From: an uncultured Alphaproteobacteria bacterium
Lineage (GTDB): Bacteria; Pseudomonadota; Alphaproteobacteria; Geminicoccales; Geminicoccaceae
NCBI GenBank assembly: GCA_937995535.1
Contig: CALKJU010000001.1
Location: 1-33,890, forward strand
Direction of reading: 5' to 3'
DNA length: 33,890 nucleotides
Position numbers and translations under genes: made by a program
The notes under the pieces: model-generated
What the model was told of the DNA's origin: nothing
The model's input: the letters and a program-made list of their open reading frames with translations, nothing else
Database searches by the model: none
In this document: positions 7,098-14,788 of the stretch, piece by piece
How positions within the stretch are numbered: the stretch's first letter is position 1
How the letters are laid out: every line of letters begins with the position of its first letter

Positions 7098-7840
7098 CCC
7101 GGCACCTCGGCCGGGCGCCGGGCGATCTCCAGGAACACCTCCTCGAGATCGTTGCGGCCGTACCGGGCGATCAGCCCGGCCGGGCTGCCCTCGTCGACCA
7201 GCCGCCCGCGCTTGAGCATCAAGACATGGTCGGCGAGACGCTCGACCTCGGCCATGTTGTGCGAGGCCAGCAGGATGGTCGCGCCGCGCGCCGCGCGGTA
7301 GCGCTCGAGCCAGCCGCGGAGCTGGTCGGCGGTGTCCGGGTCGAGCGAGGCGGTCGGCTCGTCGAGGAGCAGCAGCTCGGGCTCGTTGACGAGCGCCTTG
7401 GCCAGCGCCACGCGGGTCTTCTGCCCTGCCGACAGACGCCCGGTCGGGCGGTCGAGGAACGGCGCCAGATCCAGCTCCGCGGCCAGCCGCGCGATCCGCT
7501 CGGCCGGCCGCGGCACTCCGTAGAGGCCGGCGTGCACGAGCAGGTTCTGCCGCACGGTGAGGCGCAGTGGCAGGTCGACATAGGGGCTGGAGAAATTGAT
7601 CCGGGCAAGGGCGCGGTAGCGCTCGTCCGGCATCCGTGCACCGAGCACCTCGATCGCGCCGGCGCTCGGGGCGAGCAGTCCGAGCAGCATGGCGAGCGTG
7701 GTCGTCTTGCCCGCGCCGTTGGCCCCGAGCAGCGCCGTCGTGCTGCCCGGCGGCACGACGAAGCTCAGCCCGGCCACGGCCTCGACCGCACCGAAGCGCT
7801 TGGTGAGGTCACGGGCGACGATCGCCGGCCTCGGGCTCAA
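7094..7840 (-). CDS. ABC transporter ATP-binding protein
   Basis: A 248-residue ATPase that energises the adjacent ABC-2 permease. Walker A is GANGAGKTT (39-47). The ABC signature LSAGQ lies at 136-140. Walker B LLLLDE (156-161) runs into PTASLDPDT. The switch histidine is in LLASHNMAEV. The Q-loop position reads INFSSPYVDLP, with no glutamine where most ABC ATPases have one. The TTG start at 7840 overlaps the stop of the TAXI gene (TTGA), so expression is translationally coupled. A longer frame upstream is out-of-frame TAXI sequence. The C-terminus is EEVFLEIARR, typical of NodI-like ATPases. Confidence 0.9.
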   Translation of the reverse strand: MSPRPAIVARDLTKRFGAVEAVAGLSFVVPPGSTTALLGANGAGKTTTLAMLLGLLAPSAGAIEVLGARMPDERYRALARINFSSPYVDLPLRLTVRQNLLVHAGLYGVPRPAERIARLAAELDLAPFLDRPTGRLSAGQKTRVALAKALVNEPELLLLDEPTASLDPDTADQLRGWLERYRAARGATILLASHNMAEVERLADHVLMLKRGRLVDEGSPAGLIARYGRNDLEEVFLEIARRPAEVPG

Positions 7841-8850
7841 GGCAGCAGGCCCGCCTCCCGATAGAAACGCGCGGCACCGGGGTGCAGGGGAATCGCCACG
7901 CCGTCGAGCGCGGTCTCGAGACGGATCGAGCGACCCTTGGGATGACCGTCGTCGAGGATCGCGCGCGCCTCCGGCCGCCAGAAGGCGACCGCGATGTCGT
8001 AGACCAGCGACTCCTCGAGCTCGGCGGCGACCAGCCATTGCGCGCCGACGCTGACCGTCTCGACCGACGGCAGGTCCCGATAGACGCCGGCGGGGATCCG
8101 ATCCAAGGCGAAGAACGGGTTGCGCTCGAGCAGCGCCTCGACCTCCGGCCCGACCACCGGCACGAGCACGATCAGCCCGGCGTCGGCGAGCTCGGCCACG
8201 CCTGCGGCGGGCCAGCCGGCGATCACGAAGAAGGCGTCGATGGCGCCGGCGGCGAGGCTGTCGATCGCGTCGGCGGCGCCGAGCCGCTCGACCTGGATCA
8301 TCGTCTCGTCGATGCCGAAGGCATCGAGGATCAGCAGCGCGTCGGCCTGCGTCCCCGAGCCATCCCGGTCGAGCGACACCGTTCGCCCGACGAGGTCGCG
8401 CACCGTGGCGATCCCCGCACCCGCGCGGGCCACCAGATGGACGCTCTCCGGATAGAGATTGGCGAAGGCGCGGATGCGCCGCGCCGCGGCGTCGGCGAAC
8501 GGCCCGACCCCGGTCCAGGCGGCGAAGGTCGTGTCGCTCTGGGCGAAGCCGCTCTCCACCTCACCGCTCTCGATGGCGCGAATGTTGGCGATCGAGCCGT
8601 CCGAGGACTGGACGACCGCGACCAGCCCCGGCACGCCGCAGTCGCCGCCCCGCTCACACGGTCGCGATCCCGGCGGGTTGCTGATGATCTCCGCGACCAG
8701 CTGGCCGATCGGGTAGTAGGTGCCGCTGACACTGCCGGTGCCGATGCGCAGGAAGCGGGCCGGCTCCGCGGCCCGCGCGCCCGCAGCGAACCCGGTCGCG
8801 AGCCCGAGGAGGGCGCGCCGGGACAGTTCGTGGCGGATCGCCGCGCCCAT
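7837..8850 (-). CDS. TAXI-family solute-binding protein
   Basis: A 337-residue periplasmic binding protein of the TAXI (TRAP-associated extracytoplasmic immunogenic) type. It starts with a twin-arginine-like signal, SRRALLGLATGFAAGARA. The family hallmarks follow: RIGTGSVSGTYYPIGQLVAE, CGVPGLVAVVQSSDGSIANI, and SGFAQSDTTFAAWTGVGPF. A cysteine pair (PCERGGDC) lies in the loop before CGVPG. TAXI proteins normally deliver substrate to a fused DctQM TRAP permease, but none is present here. Instead the gene is coupled by 4-nt overlaps to an ABC-2 ATPase/permease downstream and a small exported protein upstream. The ligand is unknown. Confidence 0.88.
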   Translation of the reverse strand: MGAAIRHELSRRALLGLATGFAAGARAAEPARFLRIGTGSVSGTYYPIGQLVAEIISNPPGSRPCERGGDCGVPGLVAVVQSSDGSIANIRAIESGEVESGFAQSDTTFAAWTGVGPFADAAARRIRAFANLYPESVHLVARAGAGIATVRDLVGRTVSLDRDGSGTQADALLILDAFGIDETMIQVERLGAADAIDSLAAGAIDAFFVIAGWPAAGVAELADAGLIVLVPVVGPEVEALLERNPFFALDRIPAGVYRDLPSVETVSVGAQWLVAAELEESLVYDIAVAFWRPEARAILDDGHPKGRSIRLETALDGVAIPLHPGAARFYREAGLLP

Positions 8851-9416
8851 CAGTCGGCGCGCACTGCGTGGCCGACCATCCGGCGCACCACCTTGCCGTC
8901 GAGCACCCGCTCGAACTCGAGGGCCAGCCCGGTCTCGGTCAGGCGCCGCGTGTAGGTCGCCATCTCGTAGCGGCCGTCCTCGAGGATCACGAAGGCGTAG
9001 ACGTGCAGCCCTTCGGCATCGAGCGCGGCCCAGCGGACGGCGTCGCCGCCGAGCGCGGTGACGTCCTCGCGCACCCGGAACGGGTTGAACTCCGGGGCGG
9101 CGACGTAGAATTCGGCGTCGCTCGCTGGGACGAACAACGATTCCGACAGGCGACGGCGAACGCCCGGAACGTCGCGGCGACCGTTCACCAGCGTCACGTT
9201 CACCCACTCGATCTGGAAGCCGCCGCGCTTGTAGGGCGAGATGACGATGTCGATGTCGCGCTCCTCGCGGACCGCGCCGTCACCGTCCTGCTCCACCGCG
9301 CGGCCGACATAGGCGCCGAAATAGCGCTCGAGAGCCGCCGTCTCCGACCATGCCGGGTCCGACAGAACGAGCAGCACCGCCAGGAGGAGCGGCCCCACCG
9401 CCACCCGCGCGGTCAT
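8850..9416 (-). CDS. Small exported protein of unknown function
   Basis: A 188-residue protein with a Sec-type signal peptide (MTARVAVGPLLLAVLLVLSD, probable cleavage after PAWS). The mature part looks beta-rich: ERYFGAYVGRAV, then IDIVISPYKRGGFQIEW, VNVTLVNGRR, EFYVAAPEFNPF and a C-terminal GLALEFERVLDGKVVRR. The opening glycine/aromatic motif and strand-rich pattern suggest a lipocalin-like or calycin-like barrel, but this is inference. No family is recognised with confidence. It overlaps its neighbours on both sides (ATGA, TGATG). It therefore belongs to the TAXI/ABC-2 operon and may act with the binding protein in the periplasm. Confidence 0.65.
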   Translation of the reverse strand: MTARVAVGPLLLAVLLVLSDPAWSETAALERYFGAYVGRAVEQDGDGAVREERDIDIVISPYKRGGFQIEWVNVTLVNGRRDVPGVRRRLSESLFVPASDAEFYVAAPEFNPFRVREDVTALGGDAVRWAALDAEGLHVYAFVILEDGRYEMATYTRRLTETGLALEFERVLDGKVVRRMVGHAVRAD

Positions 9417-9928
9417 GACCCGGCCCTCAGCTCGGCGGCGATCTCCTCCGGCTCGCTGCCGCTGCGCCGGGTCGTCACGACCAGCGCGACACCGTCGGCG
9501 GTACGCGTGGCGACGAGCTGCTCGAGGGTGTAGGTGCCGTCGCGCGCGATCTGCAGGCGATAGAGGGTCAGCGTCTCGCCGGCGGCGCGGCCCCAGGCAA
9601 GCGGCGCGCCCTGCAGCGGGTCGGGACGGTCCTTGCCGCCGAACAGGCTGAACATCCCGCCGCGCGCGGGCACGAGGATCCCGGGAACGTCGCCGGGCAT
9701 CAGCTCGACCGTGCGCGGCGCGGCGGACGGCAGGCTCACCACAACCGTCAGCCTGTCCCGGCTCGGCCGGACCGAGAACGTCACCTCGGCGCCGTCCGCG
9801 CTGCCGATGATGGCCCCACGCCAGGAACCCGCAAGGGACGCCGGAGCGGCCGCGAGGGCCGTCCCGACGAGCCGCAGGCTGATCATCAGGGCGGCCAGCA
9901 GCACCTTGGCGCGTCGGGGGAAATGCAT
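9413..9928 (-). CDS. Small exported protein of unknown function, first gene of the TAXI/ABC-2 operon
   Basis: A 171-residue protein with a signal peptide (MHFPRRAKVLLAALMISLRL, probable cleavage near ALA-AAP). The mature part begins LAGSWRGAIIG, a glycine-tryptophan motif often seen at the start of lipocalin-like barrels. It continues with alternating strand-like segments (AEVTFSVRPSRDRLTVVVSL, ETLTLYRLQIARDGTYTLEQ). Function is unknown. The protein has an internal Pro/Gly-rich loop (FSLFGGKDRPDPLQG). Its stop overlaps the start of the next gene by ATGA. As the first gene after a 356-nt divergent spacer, it should carry the operon's translation start signals. Confidence 0.62.
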   Translation of the reverse strand: MHFPRRAKVLLAALMISLRLVGTALAAAPASLAGSWRGAIIGSADGAEVTFSVRPSRDRLTVVVSLPSAAPRTVELMPGDVPGILVPARGGMFSLFGGKDRPDPLQGAPLAWGRAAGETLTLYRLQIARDGTYTLEQLVATRTADGVALVVTTRRSGSEPEEIAAELRAGS

Positions 9929-10284
9929 GTTCTGGACCCTCCCGACGGGACCATAGCCGCTGCCGGCGGACCTGTCCCGCCGCGTGGCGGCGCTGCCGGA
10001 ACACGGCTGACTGCGGCGCAGCCAGCCGGTCTCGTCGCGCGCCGCGGATTAAATCGGCTCGCGTGCCGTCTCGAACCTTGGTTGCGGCGATGTGACCCGG
10101 CTATGCCGCGATGGTGAGCATGCCCATGGTCGGGAGCGAGCCTTGGAGCCGGCGCGGAGGTTCTCCCGGCTGACGTTCGCGTGCCGCCTTCGGGCAGGTC
10201 GGCACGGATTTTGGTTGGTGGTCGTCGAGCCGTCCGTTCGGCGGCGACCGGCAGATGTTGTCGCCAGACGAAGGGGTAGGATTG
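9929..10284. other. Divergent intergenic region between the TAXI/ABC-2 operon and the hydrolase array
   Basis: This 356-nt spacer contains no convincing gene. It has a small inverted repeat (CGCCGC-GTG-GCGGCG, 9978-9992) and one AT-rich patch at 10048-10055. It must hold promoters for both directions. The only candidate seen is the weak minus-strand promoter at 10049-10076. No clear promoter for the first hydrolase was found, although a good ribosome site (GAAGGGG) precedes its start. Confidence 0.5.
10049..10076 (-). promoter_or_regulatory. Weak candidate promoter for the TAXI/ABC-2 operon
   Basis: On the minus strand, TTCGAG (10076-10071) is followed after 16 nt by TTTAAT (10054-10049). 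The -10 matches TATAAT at five of six positions; the -35 is poor. It is the only AT-rich box in the spacer and lies about 120 nt upstream of the first gene. Confidence 0.25.
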
Positions 10285-11676
10285 GTGAGGCGTTGTCATG
10301 TGAAGCGGTCGGTATGGCCGACCGCCGTGCTGATCTTGTTCGTCGTGTGTGGATCGCCTCTCGGCACGGCGCTGGCGGCGGGGCTGGGCCAGCGGGTCAC
10401 AGCGAATGCCGAGGTTCCGGTGCGGGCGCGGGCGGGCACGAGCGCGACGCTCGTCGGGCGACAGCCACCGGGCAAGTTGGGCCAGGTGATCGAAGGCCCG
10501 GCCACCGTCTCCGGTGTCCGCTGGTGGCGGGTCGACTTCGAGGGCGGCGCGGACGGCTGGGTGCCCGGGACACAGCTCGCGCAGCCCTACTTCCCCCCGG
10601 CCGAGGCGCGCGGCGGCTGGCGCTCGCTGACCCCCTACAACGGCACGCCGAGTGCGGCGCAGAAGGCCACGCTGCGCGCTCGCGCCGGCGTCGACTGGGA
10701 CCGCCTCAAGGCGGCCAGCGACTACAGTCGCGGATTCGCCAGCGACTCGGCCGTCCTGGTGATCCGCAACGGGCACGTTGCCGGTGAGTGGGGCAGCCGC
10801 GCCGCCGCCGGAGTCGCCTCAGTGTCCAAGTCCCTCACCGGGCTCGCCGTCGCCAAGCTGTTCGAGATGTCCGACCGCGGCCGGCTGCCGCAGCGCATTG
10901 GGCCGGACGTCGCAGCGCACACGCTCCTCCCGGCGGTCTGGACCGCCGGCGCGCCGGCCAAGACCAGCATCCGCATCCGGCACCTGATGACGATGACCTC
11001 CGGCTTGCGGCCGCACGACCAGCCCGGTGCCTCCGATTATCTCTCGCTGATCCTGCGCCTGCCCGCGGAGGCGTCGCCGGGGGAACGCTGGGCCTATGCC
11101 TCGGCGCCGGTCGACCTGCTCGGGATCGCCGCCGAGCGCGCCGCGGGGACGACCCTGGCCACCGTCTTCAACCGCGAGATCGCGACGAAGATCGGCGCGG
11201 TGCCGTTCACCTGGGGCAATTTCGGCCCGCACACCGGCGCCTCGAGCCGCGCGCGGACAACGCCCCGCGATCTCGCCCGGATCGGCTATCTCATGCTGAT
11301 GGACGGGCGCTGGGGCACGAGCACCGAACAGACGGTGCTGGTCCCGCAGCAGCATGTCCGTGCGCTGCGCAACGACTGCCAGTGCGCCTCGGCGGTCTAC
11401 CAGCAGACACCCGGCTCGCCGTTCCTCGTGCCGGTGACCTCGCCGCGGCAGTATGGCCGGCTCTGGTGGTCGAACCGGACCGGCGAGGCGCTCGGCAACT
11501 CGGTCCCGCGGGACGCCTATTACGCGCACGGCTATCGCGAGAAGCTGCTGGTCGTCGTGCCGAGTCTGAATCTCGTCGTCGTCCGCTTCGGCTCGGCACC
11601 CGAGGCGATGCCCGACTTCCGCCGGCAGTTCATGGCGCGCGTGATGGCGGCGCTGGTCACCCCGACGGCGTTCTGA
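10285..11676 (+). CDS. Exported SH3b plus beta-lactamase-like serine hydrolase, copy 1
   Basis: A 463-residue protein: signal peptide, N-terminal bacterial SH3 domain (from QRVTANAEVPVRARAG to WWRVDFEGGADGWVPG), then a class-C-type serine hydrolase domain (Pfam Beta-lactamase/family S12 fold). The nucleophile motif SVSK has Ser179 and Lys182. The second motif is Y-A-S at Tyr271 instead of Y-x-N. The third region reads AHGYREKLLVVV with His415. A CQC motif lies at Cys365/Cys367. The overall layout resembles NylB (6-aminohexanoate oligomer hydrolase) and esterase relatives more than true beta-lactamases, so the substrate is unknown. GTG 10285 is chosen for its GAAGGGG ribosome site; an upstream ATG at 10255 lacks one. 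A 237-nt gap separates it from copy 2. Confidence 0.85.
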   Translation: MRRCHVKRSVWPTAVLILFVVCGSPLGTALAAGLGQRVTANAEVPVRARAGTSATLVGRQPPGKLGQVIEGPATVSGVRWWRVDFEGGADGWVPGTQLAQPYFPPAEARGGWRSLTPYNGTPSAAQKATLRARAGVDWDRLKAASDYSRGFASDSAVLVIRNGHVAGEWGSRAAAGVASVSKSLTGLAVAKLFEMSDRGRLPQRIGPDVAAHTLLPAVWTAGAPAKTSIRIRHLMTMTSGLRPHDQPGASDYLSLILRLPAEASPGERWAYASAPVDLLGIAAERAAGTTLATVFNREIATKIGAVPFTWGNFGPHTGASSRARTTPRDLARIGYLMLMDGRWGTSTEQTVLVPQQHVRALRNDCQCASAVYQQTPGSPFLVPVTSPRQYGRLWWSNRTGEALGNSVPRDAYYAHGYREKLLVVVPSLNLVVVRFGSAPEAMPDFRRQFMARVMAALVTPTAF

Positions 11677-11694
11677 CCGGCCGGTATCGGCCGG
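11677..11694 (+). terminator. Perfect hairpin directly after hydrolase copy 1
   Basis: Arms CCGGCCG and CGGCCGG enclose GTAT, giving a 7-bp GC stem that starts at the base after the stop codon. No T-run follows, so this may be a weak or Rho-assisted terminator or an mRNA 3'-end stabiliser. It suggests copy 1 is a separate transcript from copies 2-4. Confidence 0.35.
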
Positions 11695-11913
11695 CGACGC
11701 CCGGTCATGATCGGGGGTTGCGCTCGGATGCGAGTACCGCTACTCCCAGAAGGGTGACGGTAATCCGCCCGTAGTCGGATCGTGCAGAAGACAATTCGGT
11801 GACGCCGCGGCGGCAGTCGACGCGGTACAGGGATGTGTCGCGCGCGGTAAAGCGTGACCATCGATAGTCGTTGTCGTTCTATGGCTGCGGCGGGTTCCAG
11901 GGAGAAACGCCCG

Positions 11914-13323
11914 ATGCTCGGCCCTGAGCAGCGCCGCCATGCGACTTATTGGCACCACGTCCGATGCCTTTTATGCGCCGTTGGCCTGCTGCTTGCGGCC
12001 TTCGCGCGAGGTGCTGCGGCGGATCCCGATCTCGGTAACCGGATCGTCACCCGCGTCGCCGTCGAAGTTCGCGCTGCGCCGGCGGCGTCGGCCGCGGTGG
12101 TCGGCCGCCACCCGGTGAGCAAGCTCGGCCTGGTGGTTGCCGGCCCGGCGACGACCAGCGGCTCGCGCTGGTGGTCGGTGGATTTCGAGGGCGGGGCCGA
12201 CGGGTGGGTGCCGGAGGCGAGCCTCGCCGCGCCCTATTTCCCGCCGCCCGAGACGCAGGGCGGTTGGCGTTCGCTGGTCCCCTACGGCAAGACGCCGAGC
12301 AGCGCGCAGAAGGCGACGATCCGCGCCAAGGCCGGCATCGACTGGGACAAGCTCAAGGCGGCCAACGCCTACAGCCGGAGCTTCACCACAGCGTCGGTGC
12401 TGCTGGTGCTACGCAACGGCTATGTCGCCGGCGAGTGGGGCAGCCGCGCGGCCTATGGCGTTGCCTCGGTGTCCAAGTCCCTGGCCGGCGTCGCCGTCGC
12501 CAGGCTGTTCGACATGGCCGATGAGGGGCGGCTCGCGCGCTCCTTCGGTCCTGACACGCCGGCCTTCGAGCTGCTCCCGGAGGCGTGGACCGCCGCGGCG
12601 GAGGGCAAGAAGGCGATCCGGATCCGGCATTTGATGACGATGACCTCGGGGCTGCAGCCGCACGACCAGCCGGGCGCCGCCGACTATCTGGCCTTGATGC
12701 TGGCGCTGCCGCTGCAGAACGTCCCGGGGGAGCGGTGGGCCTATGCCTCGGCGCCGGTGGATCTGCTCGCGATCGCCGCGCAGGCCGCCTCGGGCACCCG
12801 GCTCGCGACCACCTTCAACCAGGAGATCGCGGCGCCGATCGGCGCCGCACCGTTCACCTGGGGAACCATCGGCCCCTACACCGGCGCCTCGAGCCGCGCA
12901 CGGACCACGCCCCGCGACCTCGCCCGCGTCGGCTATCTCATGCTGATGGACGGGCGCTGGCCCGCCGCTGGCGCGCAGCGGTCACTCGTCGTCCCGGAGC
13001 GGCTGCGCGCGTTGCGCGAGGACTGCGGGTGCGCCTCGGCGATCTACGAGCCCACCGAGGGCTCGCCTTTCCTGCTTCCGGTGACGGCGCCCGAGCATTA
13101 CGGCCAGCTCTGGTGGTCGAACCGGACCGGCGAAGCGCTGGGCCCGGCGGTGCCGCGCGACGCGTTCTACGCGCACGGTTATCGCGAGACGCTGCTGGTC
13201 GTCGTCCCGAGCCGCAACTTGATCGTCGTGCGCTTCGGCCCGGAGCCGAAGTCGCTGCCCGAGTTTCGCCGTGAGCTGATGGGGCGGGTGATGGCCGCGC
13301 TGGTCAAACCGACGGCCTTCTGA
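11914..13323 (+). CDS. Exported SH3b plus beta-lactamase-like serine hydrolase, copy 2
   Basis: A 469-residue paralogue of copy 1 with the same order: signal peptide (LLCAVGLLLAAFARGAAA), SH3b domain (RIVTRVAVEVRAAPAASAAV to GGADGWVPEASL), then hydrolase. Catalytic-type residues are Ser185 and Lys188 in SVSK and Tyr277 in Y-A-S. The third region is [12 protein letters not shown] with His421. The CGC motif is at Cys371/Cys373. It is closest to copy 1: both share HLMTMTSGL, YASAPVDLL, GASSRARTTPRDLAR and the ending PTAF. The ATG at 11914 has AGGGAG 9 nt upstream. An in-frame GTG (11854) and ATG (11881) upstream lack ribosome sites. It is followed after 32 nt by copy 3, so copies 2-4 probably form one transcript. 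Confidence 0.85.
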   Translation: MLGPEQRRHATYWHHVRCLLCAVGLLLAAFARGAAADPDLGNRIVTRVAVEVRAAPAASAAVVGRHPVSKLGLVVAGPATTSGSRWWSVDFEGGADGWVPEASLAAPYFPPPETQGGWRSLVPYGKTPSSAQKATIRAKAGIDWDKLKAANAYSRSFTTASVLLVLRNGYVAGEWGSRAAYGVASVSKSLAGVAVARLFDMADEGRLARSFGPDTPAFELLPEAWTAAAEGKKAIRIRHLMTMTSGLQPHDQPGAADYLALMLALPLQNVPGERWAYASAPVDLLAIAAQAASGTRLATTFNQEIAAPIGAAPFTWGTIGPYTGASSRARTTPRDLARVGYLMLMDGRWPAAGAQRSLVVPERLRALREDCGCASAIYEPTEGSPFLLPVTAPEHYGQLWWSNRTGEALGPAVPRDAFYAHGYRETLLVVVPSRNLIVVRFGPEPKSLPEFRRELMGRVMAALVKPTAF

Positions 13324-13355
13324 TCTGCCGCAGTTCGGACGGGGAGGTGTCGTCG

Positions 13356-14756
13356 GTGCGTACATGGTGGCGGTCCGCGCACTTGCTGCGCTCGGCCTTG
13401 AGAGGCGGGCTCGTGCTCCTCGCGCTGGTCGCGGCGCGCGCGGCCCCTGCCGACACCCTCGGCGTCGGCCAGCGGGTCGTCACGGTGGCGGAGGCGACCG
13501 TCCGCGCCCAGGCGGTCCCCACCGCCCAGATCCGTGCCCGGTACCCGATCGGCCGGCTCGGGACGATCGTCGGCGGGCCGGCCCGCTCGGGTGGCGCGGT
13601 GTTCTGGCAGGTCGACTTCGACGGTCTCGTCAAGCAGGGGATCGTCGACGGCTGGGTGCGGGCGCGCGAGCTCGGCCTGCCGTCCTTCCCACCGCCCGAC
13701 GCCCAGGGCGGCTGGCCGTCCTTGGTTCCACGCGACCGCGAGCCCACGGCAGCGCAGAAGGCCGAACTTCTGGCCCGCGGCGGCGTCGACTGGGACAGGC
13801 TCAAGCTCGCCCGCGATTACAGCGCGAGCTTCGGCACCGCGAACACCAGCGTGCTGGTGATCCGCAACGGGTACGTGGTCGGCGACTGGGGCAGCCAAGC
13901 GCCCTACACGGTGGCCTCGGTGTCGAAGGGGCTGGCCGGGCTGACGGTGATGAAGCTTCTCGACCTCGCCGACGCCGGGCGGCTGCCGGTGCGGTTCGGC
14001 CTCGACACCCCGGTGCACGAGCTGCTGCCTGCGAGCTGGGCGGCGAGCGATCCGCGCAAGCGCCTCATCACGTTTCGCAACTTCATGACGCACACGTCCG
14101 GCCTCGAGCCGCACGACACGCCGGGCGCTCCGGATTATTACAATCTCATCATGGGCCTGCCGGTGCTGCACCCGCCGTCGCAGGTCTGGTCCTACAGCTC
14201 GGCGGGCATCGACCTGATGAGCATCGCCATGCAGCGCGCCTCCGGGCTGCGGCTTGGCGATGCCTTCAACCAGTTCCTCGCCGCGCCCATCGGCGCCGGC
14301 GAGTTCCGCTGGAACAACACGGCGGGATTCACGCGTGCGTCGGGCACCGCGCAGACCACGCCGCGCGACCTCGCCCGGGTCGGGTACCTGATGCTCCATC
14401 GCGGTCGCTGGGATCGCGGGTCCGGGCAGCGGGTCGTCGTCTCCGACCAGCGGATCCGCGACCTGCAGTTCGGCTGCCGCTGCCAGCGGCTCGCCTATGG
14501 CGGCACCGGCTGGTCCTACGGCCCGCGCGTCGCCGGCATGACCTGGTGGAACAACTCGACGGGCGAGCTGCTCGGAGAGAGCGTGCCGGGCGACGCCGTG
14601 CTGACCGCCGGGCTGCGCGAGACGCTCCTGGTCGTCGTCCGCAGCCGCAACCTGGTCGTCGTCCGCTTCGGGCTGGAGCCCCGCAGCCTCGACGAGTTCC
14701 GCCGCGAGTTCATGCGCCGCGTGATGGCCGCCCTGGTGCGGCCGACGGCGCGATGA
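13356..14756 (+). CDS. Exported SH3b plus beta-lactamase-like serine hydrolase, copy 3
   Basis: A 466-residue paralogue with signal peptide (GLVLLALVAARAAPA), SH3b domain (VRAQAVPTAQIRARYPIG to GIVDGWVRARELG) and hydrolase domain. Ser188 and Lys191 lie in SVSK, and Tyr280 in Y-S-S. The third region reads [12 protein letters not shown], so the HG of copies 1 and 2 is replaced by AG. CRC is at Cys374/Cys376. It is closest to copy 4, sharing [29 protein letters not shown]-type motifs, [11 protein letters not shown] and [18 protein letters not shown] 13356 is preferred over GTG 13347 because GGGGAGG then lies 8 nt upstream. The gene overlaps a possible copy-4 start (ATGA at 14753). Confidence 0.85.
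   Translation: MRTWWRSAHLLRSALRGGLVLLALVAARAAPADTLGVGQRVVTVAEATVRAQAVPTAQIRARYPIGRLGTIVGGPARSGGAVFWQVDFDGLVKQGIVDGWVRARELGLPSFPPPDAQGGWPSLVPRDREPTAAQKAELLARGGVDWDRLKLARDYSASFGTANTSVLVIRNGYVVGDWGSQAPYTVASVSKGLAGLTVMKLLDLADAGRLPVRFGLDTPVHELLPASWAASDPRKRLITFRNFMTHTSGLEPHDTPGAPDYYNLIMGLPVLHPPSQVWSYSSAGIDLMSIAMQRASGLRLGDAFNQFLAAPIGAGEFRWNNTAGFTRASGTAQTTPRDLARVGYLMLHRGRWDRGSGQRVVVSDQRIRDLQFGCRCQRLAYGGTGWSYGPRVAGMTWWNNSTGELLGESVPGDAVLTAGLRETLLVVVRSRNLVVVRFGLEPRSLDEFRREFMRRVMAALVRPTAR
13799..13870 (+). repeat. 72-bp exact repeat shared with copy 4 (first occurrence)
   Basis: This segment of copy 3 is identical, base for base, to 15232-15303 in copy 4, including synonymous third positions. It encodes the region before the nucleophile motif ([18 protein letters not shown] onward). 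Flanking codons differ, which suggests local gene conversion or a recent duplication under strong constraint. Confidence 0.85.
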
Positions 14757-14788
14757 ACACCTGTCACGGCCGAGGGAGGGGACGAGCG

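Noticed and set aside
11718..11746. TTGCGC-N17-TACTCC as a promoter for hydrolase copy 2
   Set aside because: Both hexamers are poor matches. A random hit of this quality is expected in a 237-nt spacer.
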